Source: an uncultured Eubacteriales bacterium
Lineage (GTDB): Bacteria > Bacillota > Clostridia > Oscillospirales > Acutalibacteraceae
Length of the DNA stretch: 64,000 bases
Direction: 5' to 3'
NCBI GenBank assembly: GCA_934486455.1
Contig: CAKSPR010000001.1
Coordinates: 49,832-113,831, forward strand
Under the pieces are notes generated by a model. It saw only the letters and a program-made list of their open reading frames with translations, had not been told where the DNA came from and ran no database searches. Made by a program: the position numbers and the translations under genes. Positions 42,553 to 51,153 of the stretch are shown one piece after another. Every line of letters begins with the position of its first letter. Position 1 is the stretch's first letter.

Positions 42553-45500
42553 AAACACTTGAAGCCCAGGGCTTTAAATCATTTCCCGATAAAACCACCC
42601 TTAAATTCGAAAAGGGCATAACCGGCGTTGTCGGCCCTAACGGCAGCGGAAAGAGCAACATTTCCGACGCCATTCGGTGGGTGCTGGGAGAACAATCGAA
42701 TAAACAGCTCAGGGGCGAAAAATCCGAGGACGTCGTCTTTAACGGTACCGCCTCCCGCCGCCCCCAGGGAATGGCGCAGGTCACCCTCTGCCTCGACAAC
42801 CGCGACCGAGCCCTTAACTGCGACAGCGACGAGGTGTTTATAACCCGCCGCTACTACCGCTCGGGAGAAAGCGAATACCGGATAAACCATGCCACCGTCC
42901 GCCTTAAGGACATTAACGAGCTGTTTATGGATACCGGCCTCGGGCGGGACGGCTATTCCATGATCGGCCAGGGGAAAATAAGCGACATCGTTTCCCGCAA
43001 ATCCGACGACCGACGGGAGATGTTTGAAGAAGCGGCCGGCATTTCCCGCTTCCGCTACCGCAAGACCGAGGCCGAGCGAAAGCTTTCGGCCGCCGAGGAA
43101 AACCTTGTGAGACTCAGGGACATTATGCAGGAGCTTACCCTTCGGGTGGGCCCACTCGAGGAGCAATGCAAAAAGGCCAAGAAATTTTTGGAGCTTTCGG
43201 GACAGTGCAAGGAGCTGGAGGTCGGCCTGTGGCTTATAAGCCTCGAAAAGGTCAAGCAGGGACTTAAAGAGCAGACCCGAAAGATAGACATCGCCACCCT
43301 CGACTATGAAAACGCAAGGGACAGGATCGATGAAATAATCGAACAGCTGGATCAGTCGGGAGCGCAAACAAGACTGCTTACCGTTCAGATGGACGGGCTG
43401 CGAAGAGGCATTTCCGAATGTGAGGAATCGGCCGCCCGAATCGAGGGTCAGATTGCCGTTTGCGAAAACAACATCTTCCATAACAATCAAAGCATTGAAC
43501 AGCTTAAAAGCGATCTTTCAAACGACAGCCTCGATAGTGCTTTAAGCCGTGAGCTGGAACAGAAAAACCTCGAGCTTGAAAAGAAGCAGCAGGACATCAA
43601 AAAGCAGCGGCTGGAGCTTTCAAATTCCGCCGCCGAGCTTGAGACTCTTCTTACCGAGCTTGAACAAAGCGACAAAAGCCTTGACGCCGTGCGCGGGGAG
43701 ATAGCCCTTCTCACCGAAAGCATTTCCCGAAAAAACATCAAAAGCGTTACCGCATCATCCTCCCTTTCGGAGATAGAAAACCGCAAGACTGCCCTTAAAG
43801 AGGGGCTTTCCCGCAGGCAGAAGCTTCTTGAAGAAGCCTACGGCGAAAAGGCCGAGCTTGAAAAGGATCTTGAACGGTTTGACGAAAAGATAAAGGAATG
43901 TGAAAATTCCCAAAAGGGCGCCGAGATGCTTATTAATTCGGCCAAGGAAAAGATAGCCCGCTCAAACGAACGGCTGCAGAAGCTGACCCTTGACGAGGGA
44001 GAGGCTTTAAGACGAGCCAAAATTCTGACCGACATGGAAAATTCTCTCGACGGGTTTAACAATACGGTCAAGACAGTGGTCAAAGAGGCCGAGAAGGGAC
44101 GGCTTTCGGGCATTAAGGGCCCCGTTTCCCGACTGCTTTCCACCGACGAAAAATACTCGGCGGCGGTGGAGGTGGCTCTGGGAGGAGCCCTTCAGAACAT
44201 CGTCACAAAGACCGAGGGAGACGCAAAAAAGGCCATTCTCTTTTTAAAGCAAAACCGGCTGGGGCGTGCAACATTTTTGCCGCTCACAAATCTTAAGGAG
44301 CGAAAGCTTGCCGCACCCGGCATCGATTCCTGCGCAGGGTATCTCGGAACGGCCGACAGTCTCGTTTCCTTTGAGAGCGAATATAAACCCGTGTTTTCCT
44401 ACCTTTTGGGAGGTATTGCGGTGGCCGAGGACATCGACTGCGCCGCATCAATCGCAAAAAAATACGGATACAAGTTCCGCGTGGTAACTCTTGACGGGCA
44501 GACGGTCAACGCCGGAGGCTCCCTAACCGGCGGTTCGTTTTCCCACTCGGCAGGGCTTTTGTCCCGCTCGGGCGAGATCGAAAAGCTAAAACAAAAGGCC
44601 GCCGACATAAGAAAGAACATTGAAGAGGAACAAAAGACCAACGGGCGGCTTTCGGCCGAGCTTTCCTCCCGTCTTGCGGCGGTTGAGGGAGCGGCGGCCG
44701 AGCGCACCACCGCAAACGAGGACAAAATACGCGTGGTTTCCGAGCTGAGACGGGTAAGCGAAAACATTGTCCTCGGCGAAAAGGCCTTGAACGAGCTTTT
44801 GAACGAGCAGCAGCAATCGGCCAAGCGCATTGCCGAGCTTGAACAGACGGCGCGGGACGCAAACGAGGCAATAAACGCCCTTAAAACCGAGCTTGAAGCA
44901 AAGCAGAACGCACTTTCGGAGCTGACAAATCAGGGCGACGAGCTTTCGGCAAAGAGAGAAAAGCTTCTTATGGGCAACTCGGCCGTAAGGGTGACAATCC
45001 TCTCTCTTGAAAACGAAGCCGAGGTCATTAAGGACAGCATAGCCTCCGTAACCTCCCGCCAAAACGACGCCAAAACCGCAAAGGACGCCACCCGCCTTCG
45101 CATTGAACAGCTTGAAGGCGCAAACGCCGAGGAAACCGAAAAGATAGAACGGCTTAAAGGCGAGATTGCCGAGCTTAAAGAGCGAGCCGAGCAAAGCCGA
45201 AAAAGATCGGAGCAAAAGCTTAAGGAGCGCACCGAGCTTGAGGCGGGTATTTCCTCTTTAACGGCCGAGGAACGCGATCTTTCGGCCAAAAAGGAACGGC
45301 TGTCGAGCGAGGTCACCCGCCTTACCGAGCGCCGCGACAACATGCAAAAGGAGCAGGAGGGGGTCGTTTCAAAGCTCTTTGACAAATACGAGCTGACCGT
45401 TTCGGCGGCCGAGGAGCTGGATATAAAGATCGACGACATTCCCGCCGCCGACCGAAAGCTGAGGGAAATAAAGGGCAGGATAAAATCTCTCGGAAACATC

Positions 45501-46094
45501 AACCTTGAGGCTATCGACGAATATGCCGAGGTTTCCGAGCGATACGAATTTATGAAGACCCAGCTGTCGGATGTGGAACGGGCCAAAGCCGAGCTTGGAC
45601 GGCTTATTTCCGAGCTTGTGGGCAATATGCAGACCGCCTTTAACGAAAAGTTTACCCTTATCAACAAGAATTTTTCGGCAACATTTGTCGAGCTTTTCGG
45701 CGGAGGAACGGCTCATCTCGTGCTTTCCGATCCCGCCGATGTGCTCAATTCCGGCATTGAAATAAAGGTGCAGCCTCCCGGCAAAAACGTTTCCAGCATC
45801 GAACAGCTCTCGGGCGGAGAAAAGTCAATTGTTGCGCTGGCAATATACTTTGCCATGATGAAGGTCGCACCCCCGCCATTTTGCATGCTCGACGAGGTGG
45901 AATCGGCTCTCGACGATGTCAATGTCGACCGCTTTGCCCGGTATCTTCGCAGAATGTGCGGCGACACCCAGTTTATCGTCGTTACCCACCGCAGAGGAAC
46001 CATGGAGGAGGCCGATGTGCTTTACGGCGTGACCATGCAGGAAAAGGGCGTTTCAAAAATACTCAAGCTTGAAGGAAAGGAATATAACAACTGA
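42543..46094 (+). CDS. smc: Chromosome segregation ATPase SMC
   Basis: The 1183-residue protein has an N-terminal half-ATPase with Walker A 'GVVGPNGSGKSNISDAIRWV', two long coiled-coil arms (about 170-500 and 680-1020), a central hinge (about 520-650), and a C-terminal half-ATPase with 'SSIEQLSGGEKSIVALAIY' and Walker B 'FCMLDEVESALDD'. It loads at origins with ScpAB to compact and separate chromosomes. The start is TTG at 42543 with AGGAG 9 nt before it, inside the end of the radical SAM gene. The stop overlaps ftsY by 1 nt (TGATG). Confidence 0.97.
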   Translation: MFLKTLEAQGFKSFPDKTTLKFEKGITGVVGPNGSGKSNISDAIRWVLGEQSNKQLRGEKSEDVVFNGTASRRPQGMAQVTLCLDNRDRALNCDSDEVFITRRYYRSGESEYRINHATVRLKDINELFMDTGLGRDGYSMIGQGKISDIVSRKSDDRREMFEEAAGISRFRYRKTEAERKLSAAEENLVRLRDIMQELTLRVGPLEEQCKKAKKFLELSGQCKELEVGLWLISLEKVKQGLKEQTRKIDIATLDYENARDRIDEIIEQLDQSGAQTRLLTVQMDGLRRGISECEESAARIEGQIAVCENNIFHNNQSIEQLKSDLSNDSLDSALSRELEQKNLELEKKQQDIKKQRLELSNSAAELETLLTELEQSDKSLDAVRGEIALLTESISRKNIKSVTASSSLSEIENRKTALKEGLSRRQKLLEEAYGEKAELEKDLERFDEKIKECENSQKGAEMLINSAKEKIARSNERLQKLTLDEGEALRRAKILTDMENSLDGFNNTVKTVVKEAEKGRLSGIKGPVSRLLSTDEKYSAAVEVALGGALQNIVTKTEGDAKKAILFLKQNRLGRATFLPLTNLKERKLAAPGIDSCAGYLGTADSLVSFESEYKPVFSYLLGGIAVAEDIDCAASIAKKYGYKFRVVTLDGQTVNAGGSLTGGSFSHSAGLLSRSGEIEKLKQKAADIRKNIEEEQKTNGRLSAELSSRLAAVEGAAAERTTANEDKIRVVSELRRVSENIVLGEKALNELLNEQQQSAKRIAELEQTARDANEAINALKTELEAKQNALSELTNQGDELSAKREKLLMGNSAVRVTILSLENEAEVIKDSIASVTSRQNDAKTAKDATRLRIEQLEGANAEETEKIERLKGEIAELKERAEQSRKRSEQKLKERTELEAGISSLTAEERDLSAKKERLSSEVTRLTERRDNMQKEQEGVVSKLFDKYELTVSAAEELDIKIDDIPAADRKLREIKGRIKSLGNINLEAIDEYAEVSERYEFMKTQLSDVERAKAELGRLISELVGNMQTAFNEKFTLINKNFSATFVELFGGGTAHLVLSDPADVLNSGIEIKVQPPGKNVSSIEQLSGGEKSIVALAIYFAMMKVAPPPFCMLDEVESALDDVNVDRFARYLRRMCGDTQFIVVTHRRGTMEEADVLYGVTMQEKGVSKILKLEGKEYNN

Positions 46095-46996
46095 TGGGAT
46101 TTTTCAGCAAAATAGCCGAGGGACTTAAAAAAACAAAAAATTCCCTTTCTTCGGCTCTGGACGGAATGCTCTCGGTCTTTACCAAAATAGACGACGAGCT
46201 TTTTGAGGAGCTTGAAGAGATACTTATAATGTCCGACATTTCGGTTTCCACGGCCGAGAAAATATGCACCGAGCTTAAATCCGAGGTCAAGGCCGCCCGC
46301 ACCGAAAACCCCGAGGACATCAAGGACATGCTCAGAAAGATCATAACGGGCATGCTGGCCGACGGACAGAACATTAAAACCGATACAAAGCCTTCGATAA
46401 TCGTCATGATAGGGGTCAACGGCGCCGGCAAAACCACCACCATCGGCAAAATGGCGCTGAGATACAAAAAAGAGGGCAAGAGCGTCATTCTCGGAGCGGC
46501 CGACACCTTCCGCGCCGCCGCTATCGAGCAGCTTGAGGTGTGGAGCGAGCGTGCGGGAGTGCCCATGATAAAGCAAAAGGAGGGATCCGACCCCGCCGCC
46601 GTGGTTTTCGACACCATTTCGGCCGCAAAGGCAAGGGGCTGCGACCTCATCATTTGCGACACGGCCGGACGGCTTCACAACAAAAAGGGACTTATGGACG
46701 AGCTTAGCAAGATTTCCCGCATAATCGACCGTGAGCTTCCCGATGCCGATCGGGAGACGCTGCTTGTCATCGACGCCACCACCGGCCAAAACGCCATGAA
46801 TCAGGCCAAGGAATTTGCCGCCGCCGCAGGAATTACCGGCATTGTGCTTACAAAGCTCGACGGTACGGCCAAGGGCGGAATGGTGCTTTCCATTAAGGAG
46901 GAGCTTGGCATTCCTGTCAAAATGGTGGGCGTGGGCGAAGGTATCGACGACCTTGTTCCCTTTTCGGCCGAGGAATTTGCCGAAGGTATTATTTAA
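46094..46996 (+). CDS. ftsY: Signal recognition particle receptor FtsY
   Basis: The 300-residue GTPase takes SRP-ribosome complexes to the membrane translocon. It has the N domain and the G domain with 'VMIGVNGAGKTTTIGKMALR', 'DTFRAAAIEQLEVW', 'IICDTAGRLHNKKGLMDEL' and 'VLTKLDGTAKGGMVLS'. The acidic A domain is absent, as in other Firmicutes. Last gene of the operon beginning at DUF951. Confidence 0.97.
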   Translation: MGFFSKIAEGLKKTKNSLSSALDGMLSVFTKIDDELFEELEEILIMSDISVSTAEKICTELKSEVKAARTENPEDIKDMLRKIITGMLADGQNIKTDTKPSIIVMIGVNGAGKTTTIGKMALRYKKEGKSVILGAADTFRAAAIEQLEVWSERAGVPMIKQKEGSDPAAVVFDTISAAKARGCDLIICDTAGRLHNKKGLMDELSKISRIIDRELPDADRETLLVIDATTGQNAMNQAKEFAAAAGITGIVLTKLDGTAKGGMVLSIKEELGIPVKMVGVGEGIDDLVPFSAEEFAEGII

Positions 46997-47040
46997 GAGC
47001 TTTTCGGAAATTGCCGAGAGAGCAACATGACAAATTTATA

Positions 47041-47070
47041 AAAAAGAAAAAGAGCGGGAAAATCCCGCTC
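47041..47070 (-). terminator. Intrinsic terminator of the 48-residue gene
   Basis: GAGCGGGA and TCCCGCTC form an 8-bp stem with a 3-nt loop. On the minus strand it is followed by TTTTTCTTTTT, a good T tract; on the plus strand the tail is CTTGCC, so it would be weak for ftsY. Confidence 0.75.
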
Positions 47071-47164
47071 CTTGCCTTGAAAGATTATCGGTATTAAGCG
47101 TCCGCCCGTCAAACGGACCGCCCGCGACCCGCAGACCCGAGCCGTGCCGATCGGTCGGCTGCCC

Positions 47165-47311
47165 TTAGGAGGCCTTGGTTTTTGCGTATACCTCCCAGCC
47201 GTCGTTATACCGCTTTAAGACCGTCTTTCTTTTCATCTTTTTGCGATCCTTTTTATCCGAATCGTAAAGCCACATTTGTATCATAACATAAAGTAAAATT
47301 ACTCCGAGCAT
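47165..47311 (-). CDS. 48-residue single-span membrane protein
   Basis: An unannotated-size gene: 'MLGVILLYVMIQMWLYDSDK' forms an N-terminal hydrophobic span, followed by a strongly basic stretch 'KDRKKMKRKTVLKRYNDGWE' and 'VYAKTKAS'. AAGGGGAAGAG precedes the ATG at 47311. Upstream, at 47416-47444, is a perfect sigma-A promoter; downstream is a terminator, so it forms a complete small transcription unit. Function unknown. Confidence 0.65.
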   Translation of the reverse strand: MLGVILLYVMIQMWLYDSDKKDRKKMKRKTVLKRYNDGWEVYAKTKAS

Positions 47312-47415
47312 ACTTCTCTTCCCCTTTCGACATCTTTATTATATCAAAGGCACTGTCCCATTATCGGGATTTAGCTGTTGTTTTTAATTCATGGTGCTTT
47401 TCTCTTTGTAATACA

Positions 47416-47444
47416 ATTATATCACAATATGTTGTGTTTGTCAA
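47416..47444 (-). promoter_or_regulatory. Perfect sigma-A promoter with palindromic spacer
   Basis: On the minus strand TTGACA (47439-47444), 17 bp, TATAAT (47416-47421). The spacer contains CACAA-CATA-TTGTG, a possible repressor site. It drives the 48-residue gene after a leader of about 100 nt. Confidence 0.8.
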
Positions 47445-47591
47445 ATGCATAATACACCTTATGTTGACAAGCTCGTAAAAACTAAACAAAACATCTTTTT
47501 AAATTTTATAAATTTATCAAAAGTTTAAACAATATTCATCTTTACAAACTAAAATAGTTTTTGAATTATTCCGATTTTTGGAGGGAACAAA

Positions 47592-48614
47592 ATGATTGAA
47601 GTAAAAAACCTGACCAAAAAATACGGGAACTTTAAAGCAGTCAAAAACGCCTCTTTCACCATTAACGACGGCGAGGTTGTCGGCTTTCTCGGACCCAACG
47701 GTGCAGGAAAATCCACCACAATGAACATCATAACCGGCTACCTTTCGGCCACCGAAGGGACCGTCTCGGTCAACGGCTATGACATCTTTGAGCAGCCCGA
47801 GGATGCCAAGCGCCACATCGGCTATCTTCCCGAGCAGCCGCCCCTTTTCACCGGTATGACGGTGGACGAATATTTAAACTTCGTATATGACCTTAAAAAA
47901 ACCAAGCTGCCGAGAAATCCCCACCTTGCCGAAATTCGCAAGCTGGTTAAGATTGAGGATGTTAAAAACCGCCTTATTCGCAACCTTTCAAAGGGCTATC
48001 GCCAGAGGGTGGGAATCGCTCAGGCGCTTATCGGCAATCCCGATGTGCTTATTCTCGACGAGCCGACGGTCGGTCTTGATCCCTCCCAGATAATCGAAAT
48101 TCGCGAGCTTATACACAAGCTCGGCAAAAACCACACGGTCATTTTAAGCTCCCACATTCTTTCGGAAATTCAGGCGGTGTGCAAACGCATCATCATTATA
48201 AATCAGGGCATAATCATCGCCGACGACACCCCCGATAATCTTTCGGCCCGTCTGTCGGACAGCTATGTGGTACACCTTTCGGTCATCGGCCCCGCAAGAG
48301 AGGTGCTTGAAAAGCTTTCGGCCATTCCGGAAATCGGCAAGATAACCGTTACCGGAACGGCGGGAGAGGCCACCGACTTTAAGATCGAGCCCGAAAGAAA
48401 CGGCGAAATCTGCTCGGACATTTCAAGGGAAATGCTTGCCTGCGGCTGGCCCGTTACCCAGCTTTATTCCGACACCCTTTCCCTTGAGGACATATTCTTA
48501 AAGATGATCAACGAGCCGCCCGAGTCGCTCATCAAGGCCTTTGACAAGAGCGATCGCAAGGCCAAGGCGGCCGCGGCCGACGACACCGACACCGAAAAGG
48601 AGGGCGACAGATAA
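47592..48614 (+). CDS. GldA-like ABC transporter ATP-binding protein
   Basis: The 340-residue ATPase has 'GFLGPNGAGKSTTMNIITGY' (Walker A), 'NLSKGYRQRVGIAQALIG' (signature, with LSKGY in place of LSGGQ as is common in this group) and 'VLILDEPTVGLDPSQ' (Walker B), and a C-terminal extension with a charged tail. It powers the permease encoded next. GGAGG precedes the ATG by 8 nt. The 250 nt ahead are AT-rich; I found no confident plus-strand promoter. First gene of a six-gene run to 54536. Confidence 0.93.
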   Translation: MIEVKNLTKKYGNFKAVKNASFTINDGEVVGFLGPNGAGKSTTMNIITGYLSATEGTVSVNGYDIFEQPEDAKRHIGYLPEQPPLFTGMTVDEYLNFVYDLKKTKLPRNPHLAEIRKLVKIEDVKNRLIRNLSKGYRQRVGIAQALIGNPDVLILDEPTVGLDPSQIIEIRELIHKLGKNHTVILSSHILSEIQAVCKRIIIINQGIIIADDTPDNLSARLSDSYVVHLSVIGPAREVLEKLSAIPEIGKITVTGTAGEATDFKIEPERNGEICSDISREMLACGWPVTQLYSDTLSLEDIFLKMINEPPESLIKAFDKSDRKAKAAAADDTDTEKEGDR

Positions 48615-49339
48615 TGAACGCAATATTTAAAAGAGAATTTAAGGCTTATTTCACCTCGCCCATAGGGTTTGCGGTGCTGGCCATATTTTATGTCATATCG
48701 GGACTGCTTTTCGCCGTATTCTTTGAGGCGGGTCAGCCCGACATTTCGGGAATATTTTCTCCCGGACTTTTCCTTTGCGCCCTTATTATCATTCCCATTC
48801 TGACCATGCGGCTTTTCAGCGAGGAACGCCACCAAAAGGCCGACCAGCTGGTTATGACCGCCCCGGTCAAGATAACCTCTGTGGTGCTGGGTAAATTCTT
48901 TGCGGCCTTTGCGGTTTACGCCATTGCCGTTTCCATAACCCTTGTCTATCAGATCATAATAACCTTCTACATCGCCACCGACTGGATGGTCTTTTTAGGC
49001 AACTTCATCGGCACGCTGGTTTTCGGCGCCGCCCTTATTGCCATGGGAATGTTCCTTTCGACCCTCACCGAGGTGCAGGTGGTTGTGGCGGTTGCCACAT
49101 ATGCGCTGGAGCTTGGTCTTGTGCTTATTCCCAGCTTTATCGTATCCTTCCTTTCCTCCTCCGAAAACGCCTTTACAAAGGTCATTGTCAAGCTTTTTGA
49201 GGGAATGTCGATCCTCGACAGATTTTCAAACTTCACCAAGGGCACCCTCAATTATTCCGACATTTTCTTCTTTTTAAGCCTTGCGGCGCTCTTCCTTTTC
49301 TTCTGTATCACCGCCATTGACCGCCGCCGCTACGCCTGA
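48614..49339 (+). CDS. GldF-like ABC-2 permease
   Basis: A 241-residue protein with about six membrane spans, starting 'MNAIFKREFKAYFTSPIGF', the motif typical of GldF/ABC-2 permeases, and 'RLFSEERHQKADQLVMTAPV'. It pairs with the ATPase just upstream, whose stop overlaps this ATG by 1 nt. Substrate unknown. Confidence 0.92.
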   Translation: MNAIFKREFKAYFTSPIGFAVLAIFYVISGLLFAVFFEAGQPDISGIFSPGLFLCALIIIPILTMRLFSEERHQKADQLVMTAPVKITSVVLGKFFAAFAVYAIAVSITLVYQIIITFYIATDWMVFLGNFIGTLVFGAALIAMGMFLSTLTEVQVVVAVATYALELGLVLIPSFIVSFLSSSENAFTKVIVKLFEGMSILDRFSNFTKGTLNYSDIFFFLSLAALFLFFCITAIDRRRYA

Positions 49340-49361
49340 TCAGAATAGGAGGACAGAAAAC

Positions 49362-50996
49362 ATGAAATCATCCAAAGCATTTAAAAGAGGCGGAATGGCC
49401 GCCGTGCTTATTATTGCGGCCGTTGTTATCGCCGTTTTGCTTAATGTAATTATAACCACGGTAAACAACCGCTTCCCCTTTTCTATTGACCTTACGGCTC
49501 AGCAGGATTACACCATAAACCTCGACGGAGAATATGAGCAGTATATAAAGAACATCGACAAGGACATATCCGTTACGGTTTGTGCAAACGAGGACGACTT
49601 TGAGGGCACAACATATATGAACGCCATGATTCAGAGCTGCGGCCTTAACATCAGCTCCTCCGATGCCGAAACGGTTTACAGAAAATATGCCCGCCAGACC
49701 CTTATGTTCATCAAATCCTTCCCCACAATAAACGGCAGAATCAAGGTCTCCTTCCGCGACCCCAACTCGGTCACGGATTTTACCGAGGTCAAAAACAGCT
49801 ATTCTTCCGAAAACCTCGAATACGGCGACATTATCGTTTCCTGCATCCACAAGACCCAAAGCGGCGACGACAACAACCGTTACCGCATAATCAAGCTTAC
49901 CGACATTTTCGCCACCGAGGTTAATCAGACCCTTTACAATCAGCTTGCCATGTACGGCTCTTCTTATTACAACAATCTGACCGGCTCCAATCTCGCAATG
50001 GAAATGACCTCGGCGCTTTACACCGTTTCCTCCGAAAGCTCGGTCAAGGTTGCGGTTATAGGCGGACACGGCGCTCAGACCGCCTCGGGAGAGGGAACCG
50101 CTCTTTCCGGTCTTAAGACCCTTCTTTCCAAAAACAACTACACCTTTACCGATGTGGCAAGCGTTCTGACCGACGAAATTCCCGAGGACGCCTCGTCGGT
50201 TGTGCTGTACCAACCCACCGAGGACTTTACCTCCGAGGAAATCTCCAAGATTTCCGACTATCTCATAAACGGCGGAAACTACGGCAAAAATCTCGTTTAT
50301 ATGGCCTCCTACAGCCAGCCCTCCATGCCCAATCTCGAGCAATTCCTTTCGGAATGGGGAATAGGCGTGCTGCCCCTTATCGGATACGACGAAACCAACA
50401 GCTATTCGGTCGCCACCGCCCTGCTTGTTGAGGCGGCCGACAGCGATTATACCGCAAGCTTCGACCCTCAGAATTCCATTATCTATCCCGACGTCTACCG
50501 CCTTGCCCGCCGCACCTTCGACAAAAACGGCAACCGCTACACCACCCCCATTCTGACCACCTATGACTCCGCCCTGGGCCGTCCCATCGACGCCGGTCAG
50601 GACTGGGTCTCATCTCAGGCCACCGAAAAGGGTCCATTTGATGTTATGCTCATGGGCTCGGCCTACGACAGCAAGACAAGCGGAGAACAGACCCCCGCCT
50701 CCAATGTTGTTTACATCGGCGGAACCTATACCCTTAACGAGCAGGTGCTTTCCCAAAGCTCGATATACAATTCCACCCTCATTCTCAACATCTTTAACGG
50801 CTTTGCAGGGGTTGATCAGAACACCGAAACGACCGTCAACATCTCTCCCAAGGTCATCAACACCTCCAACTTCGCAAGCCAGCTCATACACAGCACCGCC
50901 CCCACCGTTATGTATATCGTTTTTGTGGGACTTATCCCGGTAGGACTTGTTGTGGCCGGAATAGTTATCTGGAACCGCCGCCGCAAGAGAACCTAA
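49362..50996 (+). CDS. GldG-like ABC accessory membrane protein
   Basis: The 544-residue protein has an N-terminal span (about 13-33), a large extracytoplasmic domain of the GldG/ABC-uncharacterised type ('FPFSIDLTAQQDYTIN', 'KVAVIGGHGAQTASGEGTAL', 'NYGKNLVYMASYSQPSMPNL') and a C-terminal span (about 510-535). In gliding bacteria GldG works with GldF and GldA; outside them the role is not known. AGGAGG precedes the ATG at 49362, just 22 nt from the permease gene. Confidence 0.88.
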   Translation: MKSSKAFKRGGMAAVLIIAAVVIAVLLNVIITTVNNRFPFSIDLTAQQDYTINLDGEYEQYIKNIDKDISVTVCANEDDFEGTTYMNAMIQSCGLNISSSDAETVYRKYARQTLMFIKSFPTINGRIKVSFRDPNSVTDFTEVKNSYSSENLEYGDIIVSCIHKTQSGDDNNRYRIIKLTDIFATEVNQTLYNQLAMYGSSYYNNLTGSNLAMEMTSALYTVSSESSVKVAVIGGHGAQTASGEGTALSGLKTLLSKNNYTFTDVASVLTDEIPEDASSVVLYQPTEDFTSEEISKISDYLINGGNYGKNLVYMASYSQPSMPNLEQFLSEWGIGVLPLIGYDETNSYSVATALLVEAADSDYTASFDPQNSIIYPDVYRLARRTFDKNGNRYTTPILTTYDSALGRPIDAGQDWVSSQATEKGPFDVMLMGSAYDSKTSGEQTPASNVVYIGGTYTLNEQVLSQSSIYNSTLILNIFNGFAGVDQNTETTVNISPKVINTSNFASQLIHSTAPTVMYIVFVGLIPVGLVVAGIVIWNRRRKRT

Positions 50997-51153
50997 GGTA
51001 TAATCCTTTTGTAAAGGGCATAATTTTTCAGAAGCCCGCAATTTTATTAAAATCCGTGTTTTATGTCGGACGAAGCCTGCCGACCGATTTGACCTCAAGC
51101 GGCAGGCGGCTTCCCGACAAGCCTTCACTTTATCCCATTTTAAGGAGAACGCT

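Noticed and set aside
42579..43490. Long minus-strand open frame inside smc
   Set aside because: It lies fully opposite the conserved SMC ATPase head and has no family features; a composition artefact.
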